A stretch of DNA of 64,000 nucleotides from Pseudobutyrivibrio ruminis HUN009. GTDB lineage: Bacteria > Bacillota > Clostridia > Lachnospirales > Lachnospiraceae. The notes beneath the pieces are model-generated. The model was given only the letters and a program-made list of their open reading frames with translations. It was not told the DNA's origin and did no database searches. The position numbers and the translations under genes are program-made. The stretch spans positions 1,853,001 through 1,917,000 of the forward strand of contig NZ_JNLH01000001.1 of NCBI RefSeq assembly GCF_000703005.1. The letters run 5' to 3'. This document shows, piece after piece, positions 42,664 through 51,143 of the stretch. Every line of letters begins with the position of its first letter. Within the stretch, counting starts at the first letter, position 1.

Positions 42664-44100
42664 ATGAAAAAGTTATTTAGTCACGGTTATTTTCGCAGTA
42701 TAGGTTTTAAAATAGCATTTATTATCATTTGCGTAGGCATCATTCCATTTGTGGTTTGTGTGCCTATTTCTATGCGTGCATACGAATCAGTTTCTATCAG
42801 AACTGATGCAACAAATCTTATGGCAGAGGCCATTTCCTATAATAGCCAAATTGTAACAAGCGGTTATCTTACAGGAGACGATAATTCACTACTTGATACA
42901 CAACTTAAAGCAGTAGCGGAGAGCTATAATGGTCGAATTCTAGTGGTGAATTCTGCTTTAAAGATAGTGAGAGATTCCTTCTCTGCTGACATTGGAAAGA
43001 CTGTTATTTGGGAAAATATTATCTATTCAATGCAAGGTGAATCTTTGTATTACTATGATAAGCTTACCAATTATCTTATTGTTACAGTTCCTCTTACCAG
43101 TTCAGAGGGAGAGACCGTTGGTGTTTTGGTTATTAACAAATCAATGGATTACATCCTTACAAATGAAGATACTTTTCTTTCTTATATGCTAATAGGCGAG
43201 ATCATTATTGTTTCTTTGACACTTATTATTGCTGTGCTTTCTCATATTCACTTTACAAAGCCAATGAAGCGCATGTCTAAGTCGTTGGATGCAATTGTTC
43301 GCGAATACACAAGCGAAATGCCAGAGGAGGATTCATTCACAGAGTTACAGGATATTTCTTCAAAGTTTAACGAAGTAATTGGAAAGCTGCACTCTATAGA
43401 TGAGTCTCGTCAGGAGTTTGTTTCAAACGTATCACATGAGCTTAAAACACCACTTACCTCTATGAAGGTTTTGGCAGATTCTCTTAATGGTTCAGAAGAT
43501 GTACCAATCGAAATGTACAAGGAATTCATGCTGGATATTGGTGATGAGATTGATAGAGAAAACAAGATTATCAATGACCTTCTTAGCCTTGTAAGAATGG
43601 ATAAGAGTGGCGCACAGCTTAATGTTACAGCTGTAAATATCAATGAGCTTATTGAGCATATTCTAAAGAGACTTAAGCCTATTGCAGAGAAATCTGATAT
43701 TGAGGTAGTTTACGAATCATTTAGACCAGTTGTAGCAGAGGTGGATGAGGTCAAGTTTACATTGGTTATCACAAATCTTGTTGAAAACGCCATTAAATAC
43801 AACAACGAAGGTGGATGGGTTCATATTTCATTAAATTCAGATCACCAATTCTTCTATATCAAGGTTGAAGACAATGGTCTTGGAATCCCTGAGGACTCAG
43901 TGGAGCATATTTTTGAAAGATTTTATCGTGCAGATAAATCTCATTCTAGAGAAATCGGTGGAACAGGTCTTGGCTTGGCAATTACCAAGAGCGCTATTGC
44001 TATGCACAATGGTGAAATCAAGGTTCGCTCAAAGCTCAACGAAGGCTCTACATTTGATGTGCGAATTCCTCTGAACTACATTGAAAAGGAGGTGCACTAA
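42664..44100 (+). CDS. Sensor histidine kinase
   Basis: This 478-residue kinase has two membrane helices (about 13-35 and 176-198) around an extracytoplasmic sensor region, a HAMP-like segment (about 200-250), the phosphoacceptor H258 in SHELKTPLTS and an ATPase domain with N box NLVENAIKYN, DNGLGIPED and GGTGLGLAI. I choose ATG 42664; a TTG six bases earlier is in frame. It pairs with the upstream regulator and overlaps the downstream lipoprotein gene by one base, so all three are coupled. Confidence 0.94.
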   Translation: MKKLFSHGYFRSIGFKIAFIIICVGIIPFVVCVPISMRAYESVSIRTDATNLMAEAISYNSQIVTSGYLTGDDNSLLDTQLKAVAESYNGRILVVNSALKIVRDSFSADIGKTVIWENIIYSMQGESLYYYDKLTNYLIVTVPLTSSEGETVGVLVINKSMDYILTNEDTFLSYMLIGEIIIVSLTLIIAVLSHIHFTKPMKRMSKSLDAIVREYTSEMPEEDSFTELQDISSKFNEVIGKLHSIDESRQEFVSNVSHELKTPLTSMKVLADSLNGSEDVPIEMYKEFMLDIGDEIDRENKIINDLLSLVRMDKSGAQLNVTAVNINELIEHILKRLKPIAEKSDIEVVYESFRPVVAEVDEVKFTLVITNLVENAIKYNNEGGWVHISLNSDHQFFYIKVEDNGLGIPEDSVEHIFERFYRADKSHSREIGGTGLGLAITKSAIAMHNGEIKVRSKLNEGSTFDVRIPLNYIEKEVH

Positions 44101-45092
44101 TGAAAAGACTACTTAGTTTAATTCTTACAATTACATTAGCCCTTTCAATGGTTTCTTGTGGTTCTAAGACTGAAAAATCTGACTATCAAATTTATTACCT
44201 TAAGTCGGATAAAGCGGGCATTGTTCCTAAGGATTATACATTCCAGTCTGATGACACAGCTGAGATGGTAGAAGAAGCTATTAACGAGCTGGCTGAATCT
44301 CCAGATGATATAGATTATATCAATACAATCCCATCAGAAGTTGAAGCAAAAAGCTGGGAGATTAATGATGGTAATCTTAGCCTATATTTAGTTGGAGGCT
44401 ATGACTCATTAGATACTTACACAGAGATTCTTGTTAGAGCTGCTATCGTAAAAACGTTAGTTCAGATTGATGGTGTGGAATCTGTTTCTATCTATGTAAA
44501 TGATGCGCCACTTGCTGATTCAAATGGTGATAGTGTAGGTGCAATGACAGCAGATACTTTTATTGAGGATTTTGGACAGGAGACAGACTCTCTACTTTCA
44601 TCAGAACTGACTTTATATTTTGCTAGTGCGGACGGTATGTCTACGGTGGCAGAAACAAGAGAGGTTTATTACAGTCGTAATGTTACGATTGAGAGACTTG
44701 TTATAGAACAATTATTGAAGGGCCCTGATTCAGATGAGCTCCTTTCAGCGATTCCACCAGGAACAAAGCTTAATTCTATTTCTGTTTCAGAAAATGGAGT
44801 ATGTATAGTCAACTTTGACGCTGCTATTGAGTCTACAGTAACAGGTGTCACTGAAAATGTTACTGTATACTCAATCGTAAACTCATTGACAGAATTGGAC
44901 AATATAAAGCAGGTACAGATTTTGGTTAATGGAGATACTCCACATATCTCCAACGTGGATGTGGACTTGTCTTCGTCAATTTCTCGCAACGAGGATATTA
45001 TCAACGAGCTTGTTGATCAAGAGGAAGAAGACGAAGAGCTTTATCTAGAAGATGATAGCGATTTTGACTATACCGAAACAGAAGAACAATAG
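44100..45092 (+). CDS. GerMN-domain lipoprotein
   Basis: This 330-residue protein has a lipoprotein signal peptide (VSC, Cys 20). Two GerMN-like domains follow: about 28-150 (QIYYLKSDKAGIVPKDYTF, VKTLVQIDGVESVSIYVN) and about 165-290 (TLYFASADGMSTVAETREV, VEQLLKGPDSDELLSAIPPGTKL). The tail is acidic. Encoded directly after a response regulator and kinase, it recalls the actinobacterial MtrA-MtrB-LpqB set, where the GerMN lipoprotein modulates the kinase. That functional link is inference. Confidence 0.9.
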   Translation: MKRLLSLILTITLALSMVSCGSKTEKSDYQIYYLKSDKAGIVPKDYTFQSDDTAEMVEEAINELAESPDDIDYINTIPSEVEAKSWEINDGNLSLYLVGGYDSLDTYTEILVRAAIVKTLVQIDGVESVSIYVNDAPLADSNGDSVGAMTADTFIEDFGQETDSLLSSELTLYFASADGMSTVAETREVYYSRNVTIERLVIEQLLKGPDSDELLSAIPPGTKLNSISVSENGVCIVNFDAAIESTVTGVTENVTVYSIVNSLTELDNIKQVQILVNGDTPHISNVDVDLSSSISRNEDIINELVDQEEEDEELYLEDDSDFDYTETEEQ

Positions 45093-45108
45093 TTAACAAG
45101 GAGGATAT

Positions 45109-47424
45109 ATGTTACGAGGTCGAAGACTTTGTAAGATTTCCTTGTTGATAATAATAACAATTGCTTTTAGTGTATATGGCCCCTGGGATTTCCTTGGGGT
45201 CTATACTAAAGCTGATGCAGCTGATTGTATGCCGGATGGCATCCAGGTGCAGGCTGTTGGCATGATTTATCATAAGGAAATCAAAAACGACAGTGTACTC
45301 TATTATGTAAGAAATGCTACCGTGGACTCTGAAATTGGTAGACTTTCAAATACATCTTTTATTTTCAAATTTAATTCAGATGAAATCCCAAATTATTGCA
45401 AACTAAATATAGAAGGTAAGGTTAGTCATTTTATGACTGCTAGAAATGATGGCGCTTTTGATATGAACAATTATTATCAGTCAATGGGGCTGTATTTTGA
45501 GCTGTCTAATCCTGAAATTTTAGGCTACGACTGTGGTTTATTATCAGGCAAAGATATTTTATATAAGCTTAGCAAAGCGCTTGATGGGGTTTATCACTGG
45601 GCTCTGCCAGGTGAGGAAGCGGGCTTTTTATCCAGCATCGCCATTGGTAATAAAGGGGACCTATTAGGTGATTTGCGCGAACTTTTCCAAACTGTAGGGG
45701 TGGCGCATGTGTTGGCTGTCTCTGGACTTCATGTATCTGTGGTTTGTATGTCGCTTTATAAGCTTTTGAGGCGAAGAGGAAAAAGCTTTATATGTGCTGG
45801 AAGTATTGCTGGAATTGTGGCTGTTTTTTACGGATTACTTACAGGGGGAAGTATATCTTCAGTGAGAGCGATTTGCATGTTTTTGATATTTCTTTTGGCG
45901 GATATACTCGGAGAGGCATATGATTCTCTGACAGCGCTGGCTGTTGTGGCGGATTTTCTACTCCTGGGAAATCCATTGCTTATCAGAAATGGAAGTTTTA
46001 TTTTTTCCTTTGGAGCAATTCTTGGTATTTGGTATGTAGCGCTGCCTTTAAGTGGGATATATGGAAAGTATTGTAACGAAAGAAAGAAGCTTATGAAATC
46101 AGATGACGGCTTTGGAAAAGCAATTAAAAAGCCAATCCATAGAGTTATTGTTGAATATTTCGTATCTAGCTTTATTTTTTCTATTGGTATATACGGGGCC
46201 ATGCTTCCCATTGTTACTCAAATGTATCATGAAACTCCGGTTTATTCTTCAATGCTTAATTTATTAATCTTGCCACTTATGCCAGTGCTGCTTGGGCTAG
46301 GGTTGTTTGGTGGCTTTCTTGGACTAATCTATTTACCATTGGGAAAGCTTATTCTGATGCCATGTCATTTTGTTATTTACATTTTTGAGATGATAGCGTC
46401 AATGTTTTCGAAACTACCAAATGCTAATGCAATCGTTGGGTATCGGGGAATTCTAAGAATTGTCATTTATTACGGGTTAATATTTTTGGCATGGCGGCTT
46501 TCTGAATTGTTTAATAGCCATATTGATGCTGAGCTAATTAATCCAAGAACCAGAATATCGTATATACGGAGTAAAATGCTTGTTACAATGGCCCTTTTCA
46601 TAGTTGTTATTTGCACATGGTTCATCCCTTCTAAACAATCATTCGAAGTGGATATCTTGGATGTAGGACAGGGGGATGGAATATATATTTCTTCACAAGA
46701 TGGAGTCAGGTTTTGCATTGATGGTGGAAGTACAAGCTCGGACGCGGTTGGAAAATATACCTTGATGCCTTTTCTTAAATATAAAGGAGCTAGTCATATT
46801 GATTATTGGTTTTTGTCTCATATGGATATGGATCATGTATCAGGAGTATTAGAACTACTTGAGTCTGGGTATAGAATCGATAATATTGTGCTTTCAGCAG
46901 AGATACCTAGTGACGATACTTTGAGCCAGTTACTGGAATTATGTAAAGCTAATGGAACCAATGTTCTATACATGAACCAGGGAGATAAGTGTGGTAGTAG
47001 ACATCTCACATTTACTTGCGTATATCCATTTGATGGCACTTTCAGTGATGATATTAATGCACTGTCCCTGGCATTATTGATGGAGTATGACAAGGACTGT
47101 GATGGAACTGTTGATTACTCAGGATTCTTTGGAGGCGATTTAGGAGCTGAGCAAGAGATAGCTATTGCCCAGTCGGGAAATGTAGGCCATGTTGATCTTC
47201 TAAAAGTCAGCCATCATGGCAGTCGATTCAGCTCCGATTCAGAGTTTTTGTCCTTATTGTCACCTGATGTTGCTGTTATCAGTTGCGCCAAGGTAAATCG
47301 CTACGGCCATCCAGCCGCAGAAGCCGTTGAACGCATTGAGGACGCGGCTGGAACCATATATTACACCATGGACTCCGGCCGCGTGAGAGCGAGTACAGGG
47401 GGAGTTGATGTGTTTATACGGTAG
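45109..47424 (+). CDS. comEC: ComEC/Rec2 DNA-uptake channel
   Basis: ComEC carries single-stranded DNA across the membrane in natural transformation. The 771-residue protein has an N-terminal OB-like extracellular domain, the ComEC competence domain with many helices (about 175-490; HVLAVSGLHVSVV near 206) and a C-terminal metallo-beta-lactamase-like domain (about 520-771) with SHMDMDH (570-576) and VSHHGSRFSSD. All parts are present and in frame. It is followed by a 12-bp hairpin and the palindrome array. Confidence 0.95.
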   Translation: MLRGRRLCKISLLIIITIAFSVYGPWDFLGVYTKADAADCMPDGIQVQAVGMIYHKEIKNDSVLYYVRNATVDSEIGRLSNTSFIFKFNSDEIPNYCKLNIEGKVSHFMTARNDGAFDMNNYYQSMGLYFELSNPEILGYDCGLLSGKDILYKLSKALDGVYHWALPGEEAGFLSSIAIGNKGDLLGDLRELFQTVGVAHVLAVSGLHVSVVCMSLYKLLRRRGKSFICAGSIAGIVAVFYGLLTGGSISSVRAICMFLIFLLADILGEAYDSLTALAVVADFLLLGNPLLIRNGSFIFSFGAILGIWYVALPLSGIYGKYCNERKKLMKSDDGFGKAIKKPIHRVIVEYFVSSFIFSIGIYGAMLPIVTQMYHETPVYSSMLNLLILPLMPVLLGLGLFGGFLGLIYLPLGKLILMPCHFVIYIFEMIASMFSKLPNANAIVGYRGILRIVIYYGLIFLAWRLSELFNSHIDAELINPRTRISYIRSKMLVTMALFIVVICTWFIPSKQSFEVDILDVGQGDGIYISSQDGVRFCIDGGSTSSDAVGKYTLMPFLKYKGASHIDYWFLSHMDMDHVSGVLELLESGYRIDNIVLSAEIPSDDTLSQLLELCKANGTNVLYMNQGDKCGSRHLTFTCVYPFDGTFSDDINALSLALLMEYDKDCDGTVDYSGFFGGDLGAEQEIAIAQSGNVGHVDLLKVSHHGSRFSSDSEFLSLLSPDVAVISCAKVNRYGHPAAEAVERIEDAAGTIYYTMDSGRVRASTGGVDVFIR

Positions 47425-47458
47425 TTATGCCTATTCTGGATGAGCTACTATCTATGAC

Positions 47459-47494
47459 TTCTTGTGGGCTACTTAAGGAAAAAGCCCACAAGAA
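47459..47494 (+). terminator. Hairpin after comEC
   Basis: A perfect 12-bp stem, TTCTTGTGGGCT (47459-47470) with AGCCCACAAGAA (47483-47494), is followed after ten bases by GATTTTT. It is a probable terminator with a displaced T-run. A degenerate array half-site (ACTATCT, 47447-47453) lies just before it. Confidence 0.65.
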
Positions 47495-47516
47495 CCTATA
47501 GTTGATTTTTGCGCTT

Positions 47517-47913
47517 AGATAGTAGGGAATGAGCTGGTTCTTACTATCTGATAGCGAAATCATTATTTAGATAGTAAGGAGCTGGCGGGTTCTTACTATC
47601 TAATAAGAAAAAAGAGTTATAGATAGTAAGCCATGACAGATTTCTTACTATCTGATGGTGAAAACATTATTTAGATAGTAAGGAACTGGTGGATTCTTAC
47701 TATCTGGTAAGAAAAAAGAGTTATAGATAGTAAGCCATGACGGAAATCTTACTATCTGATGACGAAAACATTATTTAGATAGTAAGGAACTGGTGGATTC
47801 TTACTATCTAGTAAGAAAAAAGAGTTATAGATAGTAAGCCATGACAGATTTCTTACTATCTAATGAGAAAAACTAGATTTAGATAGTAGGACATGAGTGA
47901 ATGCTTACTATCT
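47517..47913 (+). repeat. Array of eight 33-bp palindromes, exact 52-bp period
   Basis: Units start at 47517, 47569, 47621, 47673, 47725, 47777, 47829 and 47881. Each has arms AGATAGTAAG/CTTACTATCT (the first and last start AGATAGTAGG) around a 13-base centre, and units are separated by exactly 19 bases. Centres alternate between GAACTGGTGGATT-like and CCATGACAGATTT-like; the 19-base gaps also alternate between two AT-rich sequences, so the true unit is a 104-bp dimer. It is not a CRISPR array because the gaps repeat. No promoter or long frame is visible. It ends 43 bases before a nuclease gene. Confidence 0.95.
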
Positions 47914-47956
47914 TGTGGAAAAATAGTATTTTTGATAAAAGAAAGAAATTAAAAGT

Positions 47957-48748
47957 ATGAATATAGAAGTATTAAAAGAGGAACTAACACAAATTACAGA
48001 ACAGAAAAAATTTGTATTGAATGAACTATCAAATTATAGTGATCTTCTAGATAAAACTCTTGTATTGAAGAAAAGCAATGGCATTTACCAATACTATTAT
48101 AGGGATGCAGATGATGATTTAGAGTATATTCCTGCAGCGGATAAGGATATAGCAAAACGTTTAGCGCAGAAAGATTATTACGAAAAAATGCTAACAAATC
48201 TTCATGGACAGGAGATGGCAATAAAAAGGTTTATATCAAAATATAATTCTGCAAGTGTCAGTAATTTGTATGAAAAGCTTTCTGATGGAAGAAAACAATT
48301 GATAAATCCTATTATCAAATCAGATGCTGATTATATTAAAGAGTGGTATGAGAAGTATTGTGGAGCACAAAATAAATATGAAAAGTTATCATCTTATACG
48401 ACAAACAATGGTGAGGAAGTAAGGTCTAAATCTGAAAAGATACTTGCAGATTTGTTATATAAACACGGAGTTATTTATCAATATGAGCCTGAAATAGTTC
48501 TATATAATGGGATTAAGTGTTATCCCGATTTTGCACTATTGAACTTACGAGAAAGGAAGACTTATTTTTGGGAACATTTTGGCTTAACATCCGATAATAC
48601 ATATTCAGATAAAAATCTAGAAAAGATTGCAAGATATGAGAAATCTGGAATTATTTCCGGAGAAAATCTAATAATATCTACAGAGGCCTATGGAATAAAT
48701 TTAGATGTGAATTTGATTGAGCATAAAATTAAGTTATTTTTGTTGTAG
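47957..48748 (+). CDS. PD-(D/E)XK-type nuclease-like protein
   Basis: This 263-residue protein has a helical, coiled-coil-prone N-terminal part (1-150) and a C-terminal domain with the restriction-endonuclease-fold pattern: RSKSE (156-160), YEPEIVLYNGIKCYPDF with D191, and YFWEHFGL with E206. The WEHFG block belongs to a widespread but poorly studied gut-Firmicute family. The metal-binding E/D/E residues look intact, so it may be active; no target is known. The ribosome site GAAAGAAAT is weak. AT content is higher than in the neighbours. It starts just after the palindrome array, inside an otherwise conserved comEC-holA neighbourhood. Confidence 0.7.
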   Translation: MNIEVLKEELTQITEQKKFVLNELSNYSDLLDKTLVLKKSNGIYQYYYRDADDDLEYIPAADKDIAKRLAQKDYYEKMLTNLHGQEMAIKRFISKYNSASVSNLYEKLSDGRKQLINPIIKSDADYIKEWYEKYCGAQNKYEKLSSYTTNNGEEVRSKSEKILADLLYKHGVIYQYEPEIVLYNGIKCYPDFALLNLRERKTYFWEHFGLTSDNTYSDKNLEKIARYEKSGIISGENLIISTEAYGINLDVNLIEHKIKLFLL

Positions 48749-48864
48749 TTTATCTTGTGTGTAATCTAAATTAAGTAATTGTTCGGTGGTTCTTGGATGA
48801 AAAAATAAATTGTTTGTAATACAATGTCTTTAGTGATGTTGTAGACAGAAAGGGAGAATACTAG

Positions 48865-49944
48865 ATGAAAACACAACATAAGAAAAGACAGAAAAAAAGA
48901 ATTAGGACTATTTTGATAATTGACTTTGTTTTATTATTACTAGCTGGAGGTTGCATTTTCTTCATATCAAATAGAAAAGAATTAGATGATACAGCTACAG
49001 AGTTAAATGAAAATAACGAGATTCAGGTAGAGGGCTCAAAGGATTCAAGTGGTGATAATGGCAACGCTTCAGAAACTAGCGAAGATATTGATGATTCTAC
49101 AATCACATTTGCAGATTTAGCGAAGTATAGCTATTCGTTTTCCAGCGGAGCTGGTGGTTGGGAAGATGATTTTGATATAGAAAAAGATGGATATTTTCAT
49201 GGCAGTTATCACGATTCTGATATGGGTGATACTGGTGAAGATTATCCAGATGGCATTCGATATTATTGCGACTACGAAGGACATTTTGAGAATATTCAAA
49301 AGGTGGACGAATATACTTATAAAATGCAGATGAAGGATATTACAATTCTTAATGATGATAAGGAGTATATTTCTGATGGAGTGAAATATGTTCCACTTTC
49401 GCCATATGCCCTTAGTGGTGCAGATGAGGTTGATATTTATATGCCAGGTAAACCTGTTTCGGAAATTGATGAACAAGTACAGAGATGGTTATTTATAGAC
49501 TATCAAGAGCAGCAGGATACATTAGACAATTTGGCATTAGTAAATGTAGCAGAAAATCAAGGTATTGTCAGCAGTGAGAGAATTTCTGCAAAGAAAGAAG
49601 CTGAAGGCTTCTATAATACAACAGAAAACAGCTATGATTATTATAGCGATATGCTCTCTGAAGCGTTAACTACTTCTGATATGGTTGAAATAACTTCTTC
49701 ACAGGTAAGAATTAGTGATGATTGCCTCAATAATATTTGGAGAGTAATAAAGTACAACACAGATGAGGCTGAATTTAACAAGATTCTTGAAGAACAGAGG
49801 CAATGGTTAAAGGACAGAGATGCCAAAGCACAAGAGTCAGCGGACGAATATGATGGTGGTAGTTTTGCGTCTGTTGCATATAATGATACTTATGCCAGTG
49901 CCACAATGGAGCGCTGCAAAAAGTTACTGGAGTATATAGAATAG
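48865..49944 (+). CDS. Membrane-anchored protein with C-terminal LprI/DUF1311-like region
   Basis: This 359-residue protein has a very basic cytoplasmic tail (KKRQKKRIR), one membrane helix (about 15-35), a low-complexity acidic linker (36-80) and an extracytoplasmic domain rich in aromatic and acidic residues (about 85-200). The last 100 residues (SDDCLNNIWRVIKYN, EEQRQWLKDRDAKA, ATMERCKKLLEYI) look like the lysozyme-inhibitor LprI-like (DUF1311) pattern with paired cysteines. The function of the central part is unknown to me. The gene has GGGAGAA before the ATG. Confidence 0.6.
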   Translation: MKTQHKKRQKKRIRTILIIDFVLLLLAGGCIFFISNRKELDDTATELNENNEIQVEGSKDSSGDNGNASETSEDIDDSTITFADLAKYSYSFSSGAGGWEDDFDIEKDGYFHGSYHDSDMGDTGEDYPDGIRYYCDYEGHFENIQKVDEYTYKMQMKDITILNDDKEYISDGVKYVPLSPYALSGADEVDIYMPGKPVSEIDEQVQRWLFIDYQEQQDTLDNLALVNVAENQGIVSSERISAKKEAEGFYNTTENSYDYYSDMLSEALTTSDMVEITSSQVRISDDCLNNIWRVIKYNTDEAEFNKILEEQRQWLKDRDAKAQESADEYDGGSFASVAYNDTYASATMERCKKLLEYIE

Positions 49945-49951
49945 GAAAAAT

Positions 49952-50437
49952 ATGACACTTACAACTTTATGCTATTTAATAAAAGATAATAAATATTTGA
50001 TGCTTCACCGCACCAAGAAGGAGCATGATATCAATGCTGGAAAATATATTGGTGTTGGTGGACATGTGGAAGAGGGGGAGTCTCCAACCGATTGCATTAA
50101 GCGAGAGGTGTTTGAAGAGACTGGATTGATACTAAATTCTGTAAAAATGCGAGGCTATATCACTTTCGTTATGGGTGATGAGACTGAGCATGCTATACTT
50201 TTCACCAGTGATGATTTCAATGGCACTTTGGCAGAATCTTGTAGCGAAGGTGAGCTGACTTGGGTTGATATTGATAAAGTGATGGACCTAAATCTTTGGG
50301 AGGGCGACAGGGCTTTCTTGAAGCTCTTAAAGAATCAGGACCAGGAAGGAAAATGTGAGTTTTTCTCACTAAAATTGGTATATGATGGTGAGGATAACCT
50401 TTTAGATACTATCTTTGAAGGACAGTATGAAAACTAA
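49952..50437 (+). CDS. NUDIX hydrolase (MutT-like)
   Basis: This 161-residue protein contains a complete Nudix box, G37-x5-E-x7-REVFEETGL (37-59), in the context KYIGVGGHVEEGES, typical of MutT/8-oxo-dGTP diphosphatase-like enzymes. Substrate cannot be fixed. It starts seven bases after the preceding stop, so the two are probably co-transcribed. Confidence 0.9.
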   Translation: MTLTTLCYLIKDNKYLMLHRTKKEHDINAGKYIGVGGHVEEGESPTDCIKREVFEETGLILNSVKMRGYITFVMGDETEHAILFTSDDFNGTLAESCSEGELTWVDIDKVMDLNLWEGDRAFLKLLKNQDQEGKCEFFSLKLVYDGEDNLLDTIFEGQYEN

Positions 50438-50497
50438 TCACAGCATTTGAACAATCGCCTAATACAATGCGATCAAAATAAATTATAAGGACTAAAA

Positions 50498-50779
50498 ATG
50501 AACGAAGAAAAACTAAAAGAATTATACGACAAGATGACACAGGTGCATGAGAAGGCTGAGAGCATATACGGCAAAGAGGGCGTGCCTTCCATGCTTAAAA
50601 ATGAATATAGAAACAAGGTCTCTCAGTACAATGACATGTACGAAAACTGCCAAGATATGAAGCTTATGACTTCAAAACAAGAGACAATTGATAATCTTTT
50701 AAATCAACAGGCTGAGATTTTGAACGTAAGAATCAAATGGGAGCTTGACTGGGCAAAAAGAGTTATAGAGCGACTTTAA
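50498..50779 (+). CDS. Small helical protein, unknown function
   Basis: This 93-residue protein is charged and almost entirely helical by pattern, with no membrane segment or known motif. It has a moderate ribosome site (TTATAAGGAC). It is in the same direction as the NUDIX gene, 60 bases downstream, and precedes the thrS T-box. I do not recognise the family. Confidence 0.6.
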   Translation: MNEEKLKELYDKMTQVHEKAESIYGKEGVPSMLKNEYRNKVSQYNDMYENCQDMKLMTSKQETIDNLLNQQAEILNVRIKWELDWAKRVIERL

Positions 50780-50806
50780 TGAATATAATATAACCAAACT
50801 GTTTTA

Positions 50807-50835
50807 TTGATTTAACAGTATTTTTGTGGTAGGAT
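50807..50835 (+). promoter_or_regulatory. Promoter of thrS
   Basis: TTGATT (50807-50812), a 17-bp spacer and TAGGAT (50830-50835) sit directly before the T-box leader. Confidence 0.7.
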
Positions 50836-50841
50836 AAGACA

Positions 50842-51087
50842 CGAAAAGCGATGACAGAAACAGTAGTATTTGTGAAAGCTAAGAGAGAGGACGCCTAGGC
50901 TGGAAGCGTCTAGCGGAAGCATTTATGAACACCATTCTCGAGCTGAGCGTAGAAGCCATTTGGTGAAGCGCCTCCGGGTAGTTCCGTTAAAGACAAAATG
51001 AGTGAAACACTAAGGTGGAACCGTGTATTAAAATGAATGATGCACCCTTAGGATTGCTAGAAGTAGCTTTCCTATGGGTGTTTTTTA
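50842..51087 (+). promoter_or_regulatory. Thr-specific T-box leader of thrS
   Basis: The T-box sequence AAGGTGGAACCGTG lies at 51012-51025. Stem I contains the AGAGAG box near 50882, and the specifier region reads GAACACCATTCTC with ACC, a threonine codon, at 50931-50933. A terminator follows. Uncharged tRNA-Thr should permit read-through into thrS. Confidence 0.93.
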
Positions 51088-51088
51088 T
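51043..51088 (+). terminator. T-box terminator of thrS
   Basis: CACCCTTAGGA pairs with TCCTATGGGTG (mostly Watson-Crick), then TTTTTTATTTT. Confidence 0.85.
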
Positions 51089-51143
51089 TTTACACCCTTG
51101 GTAATGTACTAAGATTTCATTACATTTTAAAAGGAGAAAAGCA

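Noticed and set aside
47517..47913. CRISPR array
   Set aside because: Spacing is regular, but the 19-base gaps alternate between two repeated sequences and the units are true palindromes; there are no unique spacers and no cas genes in the window.
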